Positions 1 to 9,613 of a stretch of 64,000 nucleotides of DNA are shown piece after piece. The position numbers were made by a program, and so were the translations under genes. Under the pieces are notes generated by a model, which did not search any database, was not told the origin of the DNA, and saw only the letters and a program-made list of their open reading frames with translations. Numbering within the stretch: the stretch's first letter is position 1; every line of letters begins with the position of its first letter. The stretch is from assembly GCF_000185725.2 (NCBI RefSeq), contig NZ_KI391953.1:186001-250000 (forward strand). The letters run 5' to 3'. The stretch is from Segniliparus rugosus ATCC BAA-974. GTDB taxonomy: Bacteria > Actinomycetota > Actinomycetes > Mycobacteriales > Mycobacteriaceae.

Positions 1-20
1 AATCGGGTTAGAATCGCGCC

Positions 21-1406
21 GTGGCCCCACTCGACCTCGCGATCATCGGCTCCGGCAGCGGCAACTCCATCCCGGACGAGCGGTTCGACTCTTGGCGGAT
101 CGGGATCTTCGAATCCGGCGTGTACGGCGGGACGTGCTTGAACGTCGGCTGCATCCCGACGAAAATGTTCGTCTACGCCGCAGACGTCGCGGAGATCGCC
201 CGAGAGTCCGACCGGTACGGCGTGCACGCGAAAGTCGAGAGCGTCGACTGGCCCGCCATCGTGCGGCGGGTCTTCGGGCGGATCGACCCGATCTCGGCGG
301 GCGGGAAGCGCTACCGAATCGAAGACTGCCCCAACATCGAGGTGCGCACCTCGCCCGTGCGATTTGCGGGGAAAGCCGAGGGCGGGGCATACCGTTTGGC
401 CACCGAGGCCGGGGAAGAAGTGCTGGCCAAGCGGGTCGTGATCGCGGCGGGCGCGCGACCGGTCGTTCCTGAGGAAGTGATCGCGAGCGGCGCGCCGTTC
501 TTCACAAACGAGGACGTCATGCGGCTGCCAGAGCTGCCGGAACGGCTGCTCGTGCTGGGCGGCGGGTACATCGCGACGGAGTTCGCCCACGTCTTCTCCT
601 CCCTCGGTTCGCGGGTCACGGTCGTGGCCAGGGGCGACGCGTTGCTTCGGTACAAAGACCACGAGATCTCGCAGCGGTTCACCGAGGTCGCCAAGCAGAA
701 GTGGGACGTGCGCCTCGGCGCGCGGCTGGAGCGGGTGGAGCAGGTCGGGGGCGAGATTGCCTTGGTGTTCCAGGATGGCACGCGGGCCAGCGGCGACGTG
801 CTTTTGGTTGCGACGGGCCGCCGACCCAACGGCGACCGGCTGGACCTCGGCTCCATCGGGCTTGAGCTCGACGAGACAGGCCGGGTCGTGACGGACCGCC
901 ATGGCCGCACTTCGGCGGAAGACGTGTGGGCGTTCGGCGATGTGAGTTCGCCGTACCAGCTCAAGCATGTCGCGAACCATGAGGCGCGGGTGGTGCAGGC
1001 GAATCTGCTCCGAGGCTGGGACAGCCTGGAGCTGGACGCGTTCGACCACCGCTTCGTGCCCGCCGCCGTGTTCACCCATCCGCAGGTCGCCACCGTGGGG
1101 CTCACCGAGGCGCAGGCTCGGGAGCAGGGCTTCGACGTCGCGGTGAAGACCCAGAACTTCGGCGATGTCGCGTACGGCTGGGGGATGGAGGACACGACGG
1201 GCCTGTGCAAGCTCGTCGCCGAACGCCGCACAGGGCGCCTCCTCGGCGCGCATCTGCTCGGCCCGCAGGCCGCGACGCTCATCCAGCCGCTGATCCAGGC
1301 GCTCTCGTTCGGCCTCGACGCGCGCAGCATGGCGCGCGGCCAATACTGGATCCACCCCGCGCTCTCTGAAGTGGTGGAGAACGCTCTTCTCGGGTTGGAT
1401 CTCTAG
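21..1406 (+). CDS. mtr: mycothione reductase
   Basis: This flavoprotein disulfide reductase would regenerate mycothiol from mycothione with NADPH in the cytoplasm. The N-terminal FAD motif GSGSGN is followed by the redox pair C39/C44 in GTCLNVGC, a second dinucleotide fold with GGGYIATE near residue 182, and a C-terminal HPALSE His-Glu motif of the active site. The 461-residue length fits the family. I chose GTG at 21 because a TAGAAT -10 element at 9-14 lies six bases upstream, so the mRNA is probably leaderless. Mycothiol is restricted to actinobacteria, so this gene helps place the organism. Related dihydrolipoamide or mercuric reductases are less likely given the sequence around the redox motif. 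Confidence 0.95.
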   Translation: MAPLDLAIIGSGSGNSIPDERFDSWRIGIFESGVYGGTCLNVGCIPTKMFVYAADVAEIARESDRYGVHAKVESVDWPAIVRRVFGRIDPISAGGKRYRIEDCPNIEVRTSPVRFAGKAEGGAYRLATEAGEEVLAKRVVIAAGARPVVPEEVIASGAPFFTNEDVMRLPELPERLLVLGGGYIATEFAHVFSSLGSRVTVVARGDALLRYKDHEISQRFTEVAKQKWDVRLGARLERVEQVGGEIALVFQDGTRASGDVLLVATGRRPNGDRLDLGSIGLELDETGRVVTDRHGRTSAEDVWAFGDVSSPYQLKHVANHEARVVQANLLRGWDSLELDAFDHRFVPAAVFTHPQVATVGLTEAQAREQGFDVAVKTQNFGDVAYGWGMEDTTGLCKLVAERRTGRLLGAHLLGPQAATLIQPLIQALSFGLDARSMARGQYWIHPALSEVVENALLGLDL

Positions 1407-1966
1407 GTCTTCAGAGAGGAGGGCTCCTCGGAGTCTTCCGGGGGCAGCTCGTCCAACAGGACGGGATAGGCGAATTTGCGCAAAGCCCAGAACCGGAACG
1501 CCATTTGCAGGAAGTTGCCGATGACGTAGGCGAGCATGAAGTCGATGACGCCGATCCGCAGCGATTTGTCCTGCGCCAGGCCGCACAGGTTGTGCGCCAC
1601 CCAGATCGGAGCGGCGGCGAGCAGGACGCCGATGCCGCTGATGACGAAGAAGAGCAGCGCCTCGTGGTGGCGTTGGCGGCCGCCCCGGTGTTTGAACGAC
1701 CACTCGCTGTTGAGGATGTAGCTGAGCACGGTGGCCAAAATTCCCGACACGACCTTCGCGGTGGTGTGCTTGGTGTCTAGCGCGGTGAAGATCAGCCCGT
1801 AGTAGATCGCCATGTCGAAGACGAACGTGGTGGCTCCGACGACCGCGAATTTGATGAGCTCGTGATGTCGGACGAGGAATCTCTGCAAGGGGCCGGGGAG
1901 CAGCCGCAGCACGGCGCGCTCGATCACTTCGGCCGGCTCGTGCGACTGGTGGTCGGTGTCGGACAT
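1403..1966 (-). CDS. GtrA-family membrane protein
   Basis: This 187-residue protein has four predicted membrane segments ([22 protein letters not shown] being cut short here as [16 protein letters not shown], then [12 protein letters not shown], a third near [17 protein letters not shown] and a fourth near [15 protein letters not shown]). Such proteins are thought to help flip polyprenyl-phosphate sugars for cell-wall glycan building. The start MSDTD was chosen because TAGACT lies eight bases upstream on the minus strand. It is divergent from purK with about 30 bases between starts and overlaps the end of mtr by four bases. A GtrA gene beside purK is also my recollection of the mycobacterial arrangement. 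Confidence 0.88.
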   Translation of the reverse strand: MSDTDHQSHEPAEVIERAVLRLLPGPLQRFLVRHHELIKFAVVGATTFVFDMAIYYGLIFTALDTKHTTAKVVSGILATVLSYILNSEWSFKHRGGRQRHHEALLFFVISGIGVLLAAAPIWVAHNLCGLAQDKSLRIGVIDFMLAYVIGNFLQMAFRFWALRKFAYPVLLDELPPEDSEEPSSLKT

Positions 1967-1998
1967 AGCGGCACAGTCTACCTCTCTATGCTGTCGGG

Positions 1999-3168
1999 GT
2001 GATCTCCTCTGAACAATCACCCCTGGTGGCGATGGTGGGCGGCGGCCAGCTTGCCCGGATGACGCACCAAGCCGCGATCGCTTTGGGCCGAGGCCTGCGG
2101 ATTGTGGCCGAACGCCCAGACGACCCCGCCGCCCAAGTCAGCCCGGACGTGGTGCTCGGCAAGGCCGACGACCTCGAAGCCTTGCGGCGGGCCGTGCGGG
2201 GCGCGGTCGCGCTCACCTTCGACCACGAGCAGGTCCCGCAGGAGGTGCTGCGCGCGCTCGAGGCCGAGGACGTCGCGGTGCATCCGCCCTCGGCCGCCCT
2301 CCGGTTCGCGCAGGACAAGCTGGCGATGCGCGAGCGGCTGGCAGAGCTGGGAGCCCCCGCGCCATGCTTCTGGCGGGTGGTGGACCCAGTCGAGTGCCCG
2401 TGGCCGGACGGCGGGCTGGTGTTGAAGACGGCGAGCGGCGGCTACGACGGTCGGGGCGTGTGGTTCCCGCAGACCAAGGACGAGGCGCAGGAGATCGTCG
2501 CGCAGTTGCTCGAGGCGGGACAGGACGTCCTCGCGGAGGAGAAAGTCGCGGCGAAGCGGGAGCTTTCGGCGCTGGTGGCCCGGTCCCCCCTCGGCCAGGT
2601 GGCGGCCTGGCCGGTGGTGGAGACGGTGCAGGAGAGCGGGATCTGCGTGACCGTGATCGCGCCCGCGCAGGATCTCCCAGGGGAGCTTGCCGCTCAGGCG
2701 CAGGAGCTCGCGATCCAGCTCGCGACCGACCTTGGCGTGGTCGGCGTGCTGGCGGTGGAGCTCTTCGAGACGGCGGACGGGCGGATCCTCGTCAACGAGC
2801 TGGCGATGCGCCCGCACAACAGCGGGCACTGGACCATGGACGGGTCGACGACCAGCCAGTTCGAGCAGCACCTTCGCGCGGTGCTGGACTATCCGCTCGG
2901 CGACCCGAGCCCGATCGCCGAGGTCACAGTCATGGCGAACATCATCGGCGGGGTCGCGGCCAGCGGGATGTCCATGGATGAGCGGGTGCACCACCTCATG
3001 GCGCGCTTCCCGAGGGTGAAAGTCCACCTGTACGGCAAAGCGCCGAGGCCGGGCCGCAAGATCGGGCATGTGAACCTCGTCGGAGCCTCGTCGGACTTGC
3101 AGGAGATCCGGGCGGAGGCGGAGCGAGCCGCGCGCTGGTTGTCGAGCGGGGAAGGACTGTCGGAATGA
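1999..3168 (+). CDS. purK: N5-carboxyaminoimidazole ribonucleotide synthase
   Basis: PurK converts AIR, ATP and bicarbonate to N5-CAIR in purine synthesis. The protein starts with the nucleotide-binding VAMVGGGQLARM, has the ATP-grasp core with KTASGGYDGRG near residue 140, and the C-terminal NELAMRPHNSGHWT motif near residue 265. Its 389 residues match the family. The GTG start at 1999 is preceded by TATGCT at 1987-1992 with a six-base spacer, which suggests leaderless transcription. purE follows about 110 bases downstream and has its own candidate promoter, so the two may be transcribed separately as well as together. Confidence 0.96.
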   Translation: MISSEQSPLVAMVGGGQLARMTHQAAIALGRGLRIVAERPDDPAAQVSPDVVLGKADDLEALRRAVRGAVALTFDHEQVPQEVLRALEAEDVAVHPPSAALRFAQDKLAMRERLAELGAPAPCFWRVVDPVECPWPDGGLVLKTASGGYDGRGVWFPQTKDEAQEIVAQLLEAGQDVLAEEKVAAKRELSALVARSPLGQVAAWPVVETVQESGICVTVIAPAQDLPGELAAQAQELAIQLATDLGVVGVLAVELFETADGRILVNELAMRPHNSGHWTMDGSTTSQFEQHLRAVLDYPLGDPSPIAEVTVMANIIGGVAASGMSMDERVHHLMARFPRVKVHLYGKAPRPGRKIGHVNLVGASSDLQEIRAEAERAARWLSSGEGLSE

Positions 3169-3278
3169 TGACGCTTGAGGGAAGCTCGCGCAGGTCGTGG
3201 CCGAGGGGAAGACTGCTCTCGGGCGGCGAGGCCGGAGCGGTGGGCCGAGTGCGGCCCTCGGGCCGATAAAGTGGCGGT

Positions 3279-3800
3279 ATGACTGAGAACCTTGTCGGCG
3301 TGATCATGGGCAGCGATTCGGATTGGCCGGTGCTCGGGCAGGCCGCCGAGGCGCTCGCGGAGTTCGGCGTCGGATTCGAGGCGCGCGTGGTCTCGGCGCA
3401 CCGCACCCCGGTCGGCATGCTCCAGTACGCGGCAGAGGCCGAGGGCCGAGGCCTGCGAGTGATCATCGCCGGGGCGGGCGGGGCCGCGCACTTGCCGGGC
3501 ATGGTCGCCTCGGCGACCCCGTTGCCGGTGATCGGGGTTCCGGTGCCGCTAGAACGGCTCGACGGCTTGGACTCGCTGCTCTCCATCGTGCAAATGCCGC
3601 CGGGCATCCCGGTCGCCACGGTGGGCGTCGGCGCGGGCCGGAACGCGGGCTTGCTGGCGCTGCGGATCCTGGCCGTCTCCGACGGCGCGCTGCGCGCGAA
3701 GCTCAGGGATTACGCGGCGGACCTCGCCGATCTCACGGCGCTGAAAGACGCCAAGGTGCAAGAGGCTGTGTCGCAGCGCTGGCCGGAACGGGCGCAGTAG
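3279..3800 (+). CDS. purE: N5-carboxyaminoimidazole ribonucleotide mutase
   Basis: PurE moves the carboxyl group of N5-CAIR to carbon 4, following PurK. The class I signature is clear: GSDSDWP at residues 10-16, the SAHRTP loop near residue 40 with the catalytic histidine, and [11 protein letters not shown] near residue 68. The length of 173 residues is normal. The ATG at 3279 follows TAAAGT at 3267-3272 with a six-base spacer and no Shine-Dalgarno, so I infer a leaderless mRNA. It converges on the Old Yellow Enzyme gene with six bases between stop codons. Confidence 0.96.
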   Translation: MTENLVGVIMGSDSDWPVLGQAAEALAEFGVGFEARVVSAHRTPVGMLQYAAEAEGRGLRVIIAGAGGAAHLPGMVASATPLPVIGVPVPLERLDGLDSLLSIVQMPPGIPVATVGVGAGRNAGLLALRILAVSDGALRAKLRDYAADLADLTALKDAKVQEAVSQRWPERAQ

Positions 3801-3806
3801 CGCAGT

Positions 3807-5075
3807 TCAGCCGCGTCTGCGCTGGAAGGACGCGGGATCGAACTTGAAGAACACCCTGACGAGGGCATGCCACCACACGCGGGAGATCTGCGGGTCTTTT
3901 CCCTTGCTGATCCGCCGGATTTGCAGGGAATGCCATCCGAGGTCCAGCGCGCTGTCGATTTGTTTGAGGTCGATCACCTTGGCGACGACCGGACGCGCCG
4001 TTCCCACTTGGACGACGTGGGACGGCAGTCGGTCTGTCTTGTCGTTCAGCAAAATGCTCGCCGCCTCTGGGAAGGTGATGGCCGGTCGCCCGAGCCCGAC
4101 CATGTCGACCGCGCCGGAGGCGACCGCGTCGGTCATGGCGGCCTTGCTGCGGAATCCGCCGGTCACGGCGAGCGGGACCGGTCCCGCGTGCTCGCGGGCG
4201 GTCTTGGCGTAGTCGAGGAAGTAGGCTTCTCGGGCCTTGGTGCTCTGGGCCTGGGGGCGGCCCATCATCGCAGGCGACTCGTAGGTGCCGCCGCTGATCT
4301 CGATGAGGTCCACTGCCTCGGCGGCGAGGGCGCGGATCACCTCGCGGGACTCCTCTTCGGAGAATCCGCCGCGTTGGAAGTCGGCGGAGTTGAGCTTCAC
4401 GCCCACGGCGAAGGAGGGGCTGACCCTCGCCCGCACCCGGCGCACGGCTTCGAGGAGGAAGCGGCGGCGGCGTTCGGGATCCCCGCCCCATTCGTCCGTG
4501 CGCCGGTTCGCGAGCGGGGAGAGGAATTGCGTGATCAGGTAGCCGTGCGCGGCGTGCAGCTGCACGCCGCGAAATCCGGCAGCCTCGAGCACGACGGCGG
4601 TGGCGGCGTAGCGGTCGAGGAGGTTTTCGACCTCCTCGGCGCGCAGCTCCCTCGGCTTGCCGGTGAACCTGGACGTGTTCGCCCGAACGGCGCTCGGGGC
4701 CACCGCCTTGGCTATGTTGAGCATGTTCGTGGCTTGTCGGCCGGGGTGGTTGATTTGCGCCCAGAGGGGCGCGTCGGTGTTGTCCTGGAACGTCTTCGCC
4801 CAGCGGGACAGCGCGGGGAGATGGCGCTCGTCTTCGACGACGACGTTCCCCGGCTCGACGCGGTGGCGGCGGTCGATCATGATGTTGCCGGTGACGACGA
4901 GCCCGTACCCGCCCAGGCTCCACCGCTCGTAGAGGCCGAGCAGCCGGGAGCTTGGGGCTCCGGCGAGATTGCCGAGCCCCTCGCTGAGCGCGGACTTCAT
5001 CAGCCGGTTCGGCAGCGTTTGCCCGCAGCGGAGCGTGAGCGGCTCGGCGATCGGGTCGAGAATGGACGAGGTCAT
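3807..5075 (-). CDS. Old Yellow Enzyme family NADH:flavin oxidoreductase
   Basis: This 422-residue FMN-dependent TIM-barrel enzyme probably reduces activated C=C bonds (enones or similar) with NAD(P)H. The conserved QLHAAHGYLITQFLSP segment with its active-site histidine pair region, and NRRTDEWGGD after it, are diagnostic. VDLIEISGGTYESP and the phosphate-binding VGLGRP near residue 320 complete the FMN site. Translation starts at ATG 5075 behind AAGGAG. The promoter region holds an AT-rich palindrome at 5173-5195 that looks like a repressor operator, so the gene is probably inducible. The physiological substrate cannot be read from sequence. Confidence 0.9.
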   Translation of the reverse strand: MTSSILDPIAEPLTLRCGQTLPNRLMKSALSEGLGNLAGAPSSRLLGLYERWSLGGYGLVVTGNIMIDRRHRVEPGNVVVEDERHLPALSRWAKTFQDNTDAPLWAQINHPGRQATNMLNIAKAVAPSAVRANTSRFTGKPRELRAEEVENLLDRYAATAVVLEAAGFRGVQLHAAHGYLITQFLSPLANRRTDEWGGDPERRRRFLLEAVRRVRARVSPSFAVGVKLNSADFQRGGFSEEESREVIRALAAEAVDLIEISGGTYESPAMMGRPQAQSTKAREAYFLDYAKTAREHAGPVPLAVTGGFRSKAAMTDAVASGAVDMVGLGRPAITFPEAASILLNDKTDRLPSHVVQVGTARPVVAKVIDLKQIDSALDLGWHSLQIRRISKGKDPQISRVWWHALVRVFFKFDPASFQRRRG

Positions 5076-5380
5076 GGCTTGGTTGCTCCTTGATGCGATG
5101 GGACTGGGGCGGGGTCGCTCGAAACCGGCGCGACCGTCGATCCGCGTGGTCGCCTCCCGGGAGGTCGCGAGATATATTATATATTAGATAATATACGCTG
5201 ATGCGTCAAGGGTGGGGAGTTCGGAGATATGTCAATTTAGGGCTTGTGCCCCGTCCCGGCGCGCGGTAGCGTCGTCGGTGCACGTGCCTGGTCCTCGCGC
5301 CGAAGCCCACCAGTGCGGCGCGTCGGGCCTCGCTTGGATCCCCGCTGCGATCTCGGGAAAAGCCTCAGGAGCTCTTCGAT
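5076..5380. other. 305-bp divergent intergenic region
   Basis: This gap separates the Old Yellow Enzyme gene from the Gly/Ser-rich protein gene. The left part contains the palindrome at 5173-5195, in an AT-rich island that contrasts with the GC-rich surroundings. The right part, about 5230-5365, is GC-rich and I see no convincing gene, RNA or repeat in it. AGGAG at about 5370 is the ribosome-binding site of the downstream gene. Confidence 0.6.
5173..5195. promoter_or_regulatory. 23-bp AT-rich palindromic operator
   Basis: The two halves (TATATTAT on the left, ATAATATA on the right around a short centre) are complementary over 23 bases with a single mismatched pair. It lies about 100 bases upstream of the Old Yellow Enzyme start. 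Old Yellow Enzyme genes are commonly controlled by TetR or MarR repressors binding such dyads. No regulator gene is adjacent, so the binding protein would act from elsewhere. Confidence 0.6.
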
Positions 5381-7027
5381 ATGCACTCTTCGCCCGAACA
5401 ACGTGGTTTGTCGAATCATTCGGCCAGCGGCGCGTCGGCCGCCTCGCGGCCCCGCGCCATCGGCGGCGCGCTGGGCGTGTTCGCGGCGGCGACGGCGTTC
5501 ACGGTGGGATTGGCCGCCTTCTCCGCGGAGAGCGGCGGGCAGGCGCTGCGGACGGAGGCCTCGGCCCCTCGCGGCGGCGGGATCGGCCCGCTCGCTGGCT
5601 CGTCCGGGTTCCGGCTCGTCGACAACCATGGCGGCGGTTCTGGCTCGGGCGGCGGCCATGCGAGCGGCGGATCGTCCTCCGGGGGCTCTTCCTCCGGCGG
5701 TTCGGGCGGTCATGCCAGCGGGTCGAATGCCGGCGGTTCCGGTTCCAGTGGTTCGGGCTCGGGCGGCGCTTCGTCGGGCGGTTCCGGTTCTGCGGGCTCG
5801 CATGACGCTGGCGGATCGTCTTCGGGCGGCTCGAGTTCGGGGGGCTCAGGCGGTTCGAGTTCGGGGGGCTCCGCTTCGAACGGCTCGTCCGCCAGCGGCT
5901 CTGGCTCGTCCAGTGGTTCTGCTGCTGCTGGCGCGAAGGGTACAGGCTCGTCCAGTGGTTCTGCTGCCGCTGGAGCGAAGGGCACAGGCTCGGGCGGCGT
6001 TGGCTCGCATGATTCTTCCAACGGTTCGAATGCGAACGGCTCCGCCTCGAACGCCTCCGCTGGTTCTCACGCGTCTTCCGGCAAAGGGGCCGGTAGCGGT
6101 GTTGGCGATGCGGAGCACGCGGCAGGCGGCGTCGGCTCGGGCGGCTCAGCTCTTGGCGGTGTCGGCTCCGCCGGTTCTCACGCGCCTTCCGGCAAAGGGG
6201 CTGGTAGCGGTGTTGGCGATGCGGAGCACGCGGCGGGCGGCGCGGGCGCAGCGGCGAGTGGGTCCGCCTCCACCGGCTCCAAGGGCGCGGACTCCAAGGG
6301 CTCGAATGTGAGCGGCGCGGCTTCTGGCCCGGCGGGAGCGGTCGGACATACGCCGGGAGGCGTGGGAACTCCGGCGGGCGCGAGCTCGGGAGGCACGAGC
6401 GCCGCCACGGTTTCCGGCAACACGGCGAGCGGCCCGCAGGCGGGCGCGACGACGAACCACGTCGCCTCGACAGGACCCGGAGCCGCCAGCGGCATCGGGA
6501 CCAGCGCGCTCGGAGCCAAGGCAGCGGCGAGCGCGGTTGGCGGGACCATCGGCGGGGCTATCGGGTCCGCGGCCGGGGCCTCTGCTCCGGCTGGCGCGGC
6601 GGCTCCGGCTGGCGCCGCTGTTCACGGCACGACGACAGCGCAGACGTTCGCCTCTGCCGCTGTCTCTGCTTCGACGACGAGCGTGAACGACGCCTTCGGC
6701 ATCGGCTCCGCGATCCAGTCCGGCGTGCAGCTCGGGTTCACCGGGGCCTCGATCGGCCGCACCATCGGCTCGGCCATCGGGAGCGCTGCAGACGTCACGC
6801 TGGGCATCCTCGGGATCGGCGGCGGCGGTTTCGGCACGCTCGGCTCCATCGCCGGCGGCGCGATCGGGGGAGCCATCGGCGGCGCGATCGGCGGTTTCCT
6901 CGGCGGTGTGCAGTCCATCGGGAACGGCGCGGGCGCGGGCGGCCTCGTCGGAGCGGTGGTCGGCGCGGCAGTCGGAGCCGGACTCGGCGGGTTCAACGGG
7001 GCGTTCGGCACCAGCATCGGAGCCTGA
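5381..7027 (+). CDS. secreted Gly/Ser-rich repeat protein with glycine-zipper C-terminus
   Basis: The 548-residue product has a hydrophobic segment near residues 27-47 (IGGALGVFAAATAFTVGLAA) that may be a signal or anchor. Residues about 80-340 are almost pure Gly, Ser and Ala with short internal duplications, such as SGSAAAGAKGTGS twice and SGKGAGSGVGDAEHAAGG twice. The last 100 residues carry repeated GGAIGGAIGG-type glycine-zipper motifs that can pack as membrane helices. AGGAG lies 10 bases before the ATG. It resembles wall-associated low-complexity proteins such as PE_PGRS in style only; no PE domain is present. Function is unknown; surface structure or adhesion is a guess. Confidence 0.7.
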   Translation: MHSSPEQRGLSNHSASGASAASRPRAIGGALGVFAAATAFTVGLAAFSAESGGQALRTEASAPRGGGIGPLAGSSGFRLVDNHGGGSGSGGGHASGGSSSGGSSSGGSGGHASGSNAGGSGSSGSGSGGASSGGSGSAGSHDAGGSSSGGSSSGGSGGSSSGGSASNGSSASGSGSSSGSAAAGAKGTGSSSGSAAAGAKGTGSGGVGSHDSSNGSNANGSASNASAGSHASSGKGAGSGVGDAEHAAGGVGSGGSALGGVGSAGSHAPSGKGAGSGVGDAEHAAGGAGAAASGSASTGSKGADSKGSNVSGAASGPAGAVGHTPGGVGTPAGASSGGTSAATVSGNTASGPQAGATTNHVASTGPGAASGIGTSALGAKAAASAVGGTIGGAIGSAAGASAPAGAAAPAGAAVHGTTTAQTFASAAVSASTTSVNDAFGIGSAIQSGVQLGFTGASIGRTIGSAIGSAADVTLGILGIGGGGFGTLGSIAGGAIGGAIGGAIGGFLGGVQSIGNGAGAGGLVGAVVGAAVGAGLGGFNGAFGTSIGA

Positions 7028-7060
7028 CCGCGCTTCGCCAAGAACGCGGCCGAGGCGCTC

Positions 7061-7507
7061 TTAGTCGGCCACGCCGATGTCCTCATGCCACAGCGCCGGG
7101 TTGGCCTCGATGAACGAGCCAAGCATCGCCGTGCAGTCCGGATCGTCGAGCACGGCGACCTCGACCCCGAGCTCGGCGAGCCAATCGTGCCCGCCGTGGA
7201 AGTTGCTCGCCTCGCCGATGATCACGGCTCCGATGTTGAACTGCCGGACCAGGCCGCTGCAGTACCAACACGGCGAGAGCGTGGTGACCATGACCGTGTC
7301 GCGGTAATCGCGCTGGCGCCCCGCCGCGCGGAACGCGTCGGTCTCGGCGTGGATCGCAGGGTCGTCCCACTGCACGCGGCGGTTGTGCCCCCGCCCGAGC
7401 AGCTTCCCGTCCCTGGTGAACAGCGCCGCTCCAATGGGGACGCCGCCCTCCGCGAGCCCTGCGCGGGCTTCGGCCACAGCGGTCGCGAGCATCTCTCGGG
7501 GGTTCAT
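7061..7507 (-). CDS. cytosine deaminase (CDA/Fcy1-like)
   Basis: This 148-residue zinc enzyme of the cytidine deaminase superfamily has the zinc and proton-shuttle motif H53-A-E55 and the second zinc motif P79-C80-W-Y-C83. The C-terminus with SNFHGGHDWL and the aspartate in DDPDC resembles yeast-type cytosine deaminase rather than TadA. It probably converts cytosine to uracil. Its ATG overlaps the stop of the upstream permease gene by four bases (ATGA), so uptake and deamination are cotranscribed and translationally coupled. The uracil product would be used by Upp, encoded 2.3 kb away. Confidence 0.9.
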   Translation of the reverse strand: MNPREMLATAVAEARAGLAEGGVPIGAALFTRDGKLLGRGHNRRVQWDDPAIHAETDAFRAAGRQRDYRDTVMVTTLSPCWYCSGLVRQFNIGAVIIGEASNFHGGHDWLAELGVEVAVLDDPDCTAMLGSFIEANPALWHEDIGVAD

Positions 7508-8898
7508 CCGGTTGCCTCCTGTTGGATCGGGGCTTGTCTGCGGCGCTCTGCCCAAACCCATGCCCACATAATTCCAGCCGCGAGCACAGCTCCGACAAAG
7601 GCCGCGATATCGCCGAGCGCGGGCAGAAGGCGAGGGGCGGGCCCGACGTACACCCGTTGGTTGGCGAAGAGCAGCACGGAGACCGGCAGTGCGATCAGAA
7701 ACGCGGCGAGCCCGGCTTGATTGCGGTGGCTCCGGTCGTAGAGCAGACGGTCGTCGTCGCGCAGGCCGCTCAGAGCGGCGTCCATGAGCACGACGCCGAG
7801 CCACGGCCCCACCCAGTAGCCGATCAAGAGCAGGAAGGACTCGTAGCTCGCGGCGGGGTCGGCGAGGGCGGCCCAACCGGCGAGGCCGCCCGCGACACCC
7901 ATCGCGAGCACGACCCTGGTGCGCTGGCGTTCGCCGACCACCCCGGTGAAGGTGAGCGCGGCGGAATAGAGGTTCAGCGCGTTCGCGGCGACCGAGCCGA
8001 GCGCGAACGCCGCGAGCGTCGCAGCGGCCAGCGTCCCCGGCAGCAGGGAGGTGAAGCCGTGCGCCGGGTTCTGCGCCGTCTCCCGCACGAACTGCGTGCT
8101 CGCCGCCCCGACCACTTCGAGCGCCGTGCAGGAGAGGAACAGTCCGAGCCCCGAGGCCAAGCCGATCCGGACCCGGGAGGCTTCGCGCGGCAGGTAACGG
8201 GTGTAGTCCGCCGCGTACGGAGTCCAACCGGCGGAATAGCCGAAGCTCGCGCCGACGGTGAGGAAGAACCCCATGGCCTCGGTCCCGGTCTGCGGGATCG
8301 GCGACGCGAGCGGGATGTGGACGGCAGCTGAGCGCAGCACGAAGACGGAGGCGAGCAGGAAGATGAGGAAGAGCACGGGGAACGTCCAGCGCTCGAACGC
8401 CTGGACTAGGTTGTGCCCCGCGAATGCCAACGCGATCTGGACGGCGACGATGAGGAGCAGGGCGAGCGCGACCGGCAGGCCGGTGAGCGAGGCGAGGGAG
8501 AACGCTCCGCTCGTGCTGTTCGCGGCGAACCAGCCGACCCCCGCGCTCAGCGCCATGATCACGGCGGGCACCGCATTGCCCGCCCGTCCGAAGGCGAGCC
8601 GGGAGAGGACCATCTGCGGGGCCCCGTGCTTGGGCCCGCGCGCGGAGAGCAGGCCGTGCGCCACTGCGGCGAGGCCGTTGCCGATGGCGCAGGCGGTGGC
8701 GGCCTGGAAGAAGTTCTGGCCCCAGGCGGAGGCCGCGAGCACGCCGATGAAAATCGTTGTGAACTCCAGGTTCGGCGAAGCCCACGTCCAGAGCAAATGG
8801 GCGGGCCTGCCGTGCCGGCCCTCGGCGCTCACCCGCTGTGCCCCGCCGGGCTCGATCGCGAGCACGCGATCGCCGTACGCTGCGGAAGTTTCTGTCAT
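7504..8898 (-). CDS. NCS1-family cytosine/purine permease
   Basis: The 464-residue protein has about twelve hydrophobic segments. Family hallmarks are SPNLEFTTIFIGVLAA in the first helix and the long GPKHGAPQMVLSRLAFG segment, which match nucleobase:cation symporters (CodB, HyuP and relatives). Coupling to a cytosine deaminase gene through an ATGA overlap makes cytosine the likely substrate. It is divergent from a TetR gene with about 137 bases between starts; that regulator is a good candidate controller. Allantoin or thiamine transport by this family cannot be excluded by sequence alone. Confidence 0.9.
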   Translation of the reverse strand: MTETSAAYGDRVLAIEPGGAQRVSAEGRHGRPAHLLWTWASPNLEFTTIFIGVLAASAWGQNFFQAATACAIGNGLAAVAHGLLSARGPKHGAPQMVLSRLAFGRAGNAVPAVIMALSAGVGWFAANSTSGAFSLASLTGLPVALALLLIVAVQIALAFAGHNLVQAFERWTFPVLFLIFLLASVFVLRSAAVHIPLASPIPQTGTEAMGFFLTVGASFGYSAGWTPYAADYTRYLPREASRVRIGLASGLGLFLSCTALEVVGAASTQFVRETAQNPAHGFTSLLPGTLAAATLAAFALGSVAANALNLYSAALTFTGVVGERQRTRVVLAMGVAGGLAGWAALADPAASYESFLLLIGYWVGPWLGVVLMDAALSGLRDDDRLLYDRSHRNQAGLAAFLIALPVSVLLFANQRVYVGPAPRLLPALGDIAAFVGAVLAAGIMWAWVWAERRRQAPIQQEATG

Positions 8899-9035
8899 GG
8901 GAACACTGTGCCAGCCTTGGTGAATCTTCGCGCGGCGCCTTCCGATTGGAGAAGCTATGTGGTATGGAATAGAGTCTCATCGCTGGGCGTTTGTAAAAGA
9001 AAGAGAACTGGGCGAAGCGGAATGGAAGGACGACG

Positions 9036-9602
9036 ATGAGCGGCAAGGTGTCCTCACGCGAGCGGATGCTGCGAGGGGCTGTGGATCTGATCCGCGAACG
9101 GGGAGTGGCTGGAGTGACCGTCGACGCGATCGTGTCGCGCAGCGAGGCTCCCCGAGGGTCGGTGTATTACCACTTCCCTGAGGGCCGGGCGCAGATCGTC
9201 CGCGAGGCGATCGACAGCGCGAGCGAGAGCCTGAACGCATGGGTCCGCGCGGGGCTGGACTCGGTGACCAATAGCAGCGAGGCTATCGCGTTGGTGGCGA
9301 AGTTTTGGAAGAAAATCCTTGTGGACGGCGATTTCCAGGCGGGCTGCCCGTTCGTCGCCGCCACGGTCGACGGTTTTGCCTCAGACCCCGAGCTGCGTCA
9401 GCCGGTCGCCGAGCATTTCAACGTGTGGGAGGGCGCCATGGTCGAGCTGCTGGTCCGGGATGGGCATGAGCGCTCTCAGGCCGAGCGCAAGGCCCGCCTG
9501 GTGGTGTCGGCGTTCACCGGGGTCGTGCTGCTCTGCCGGGCGGCGCGCAGCCTCGATCCGCTTGACGACGTGGTCGAGGAACTCCAGCAGATCATCGCTT
9601 AA
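9036..9602 (+). CDS. TetR/AcrR-family regulator (LmrA/YxaF type)
   Basis: The 188-residue protein has an N-terminal helix-turn-helix at about residues 25-47 (VTVDAIVSRSEAPRGSVYYH), followed by FPEGRAQIVREAI. The QAGCPFVAAT segment near residue 105 is typical of the LmrA/YxaF subgroup. It is divergent from the permease-deaminase operon, which it probably represses. GGAAGG precedes the ATG. I looked for an operator at 8899-9035 and saw no strong dyad, only a modest AT-rich stretch around 8955-8980. Confidence 0.9.
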   Translation: MSGKVSSRERMLRGAVDLIRERGVAGVTVDAIVSRSEAPRGSVYYHFPEGRAQIVREAIDSASESLNAWVRAGLDSVTNSSEAIALVAKFWKKILVDGDFQAGCPFVAATVDGFASDPELRQPVAEHFNVWEGAMVELLVRDGHERSQAERKARLVVSAFTGVVLLCRAARSLDPLDDVVEELQQIIA

Positions 9603-9613
9603 CGCGCGCTGCG

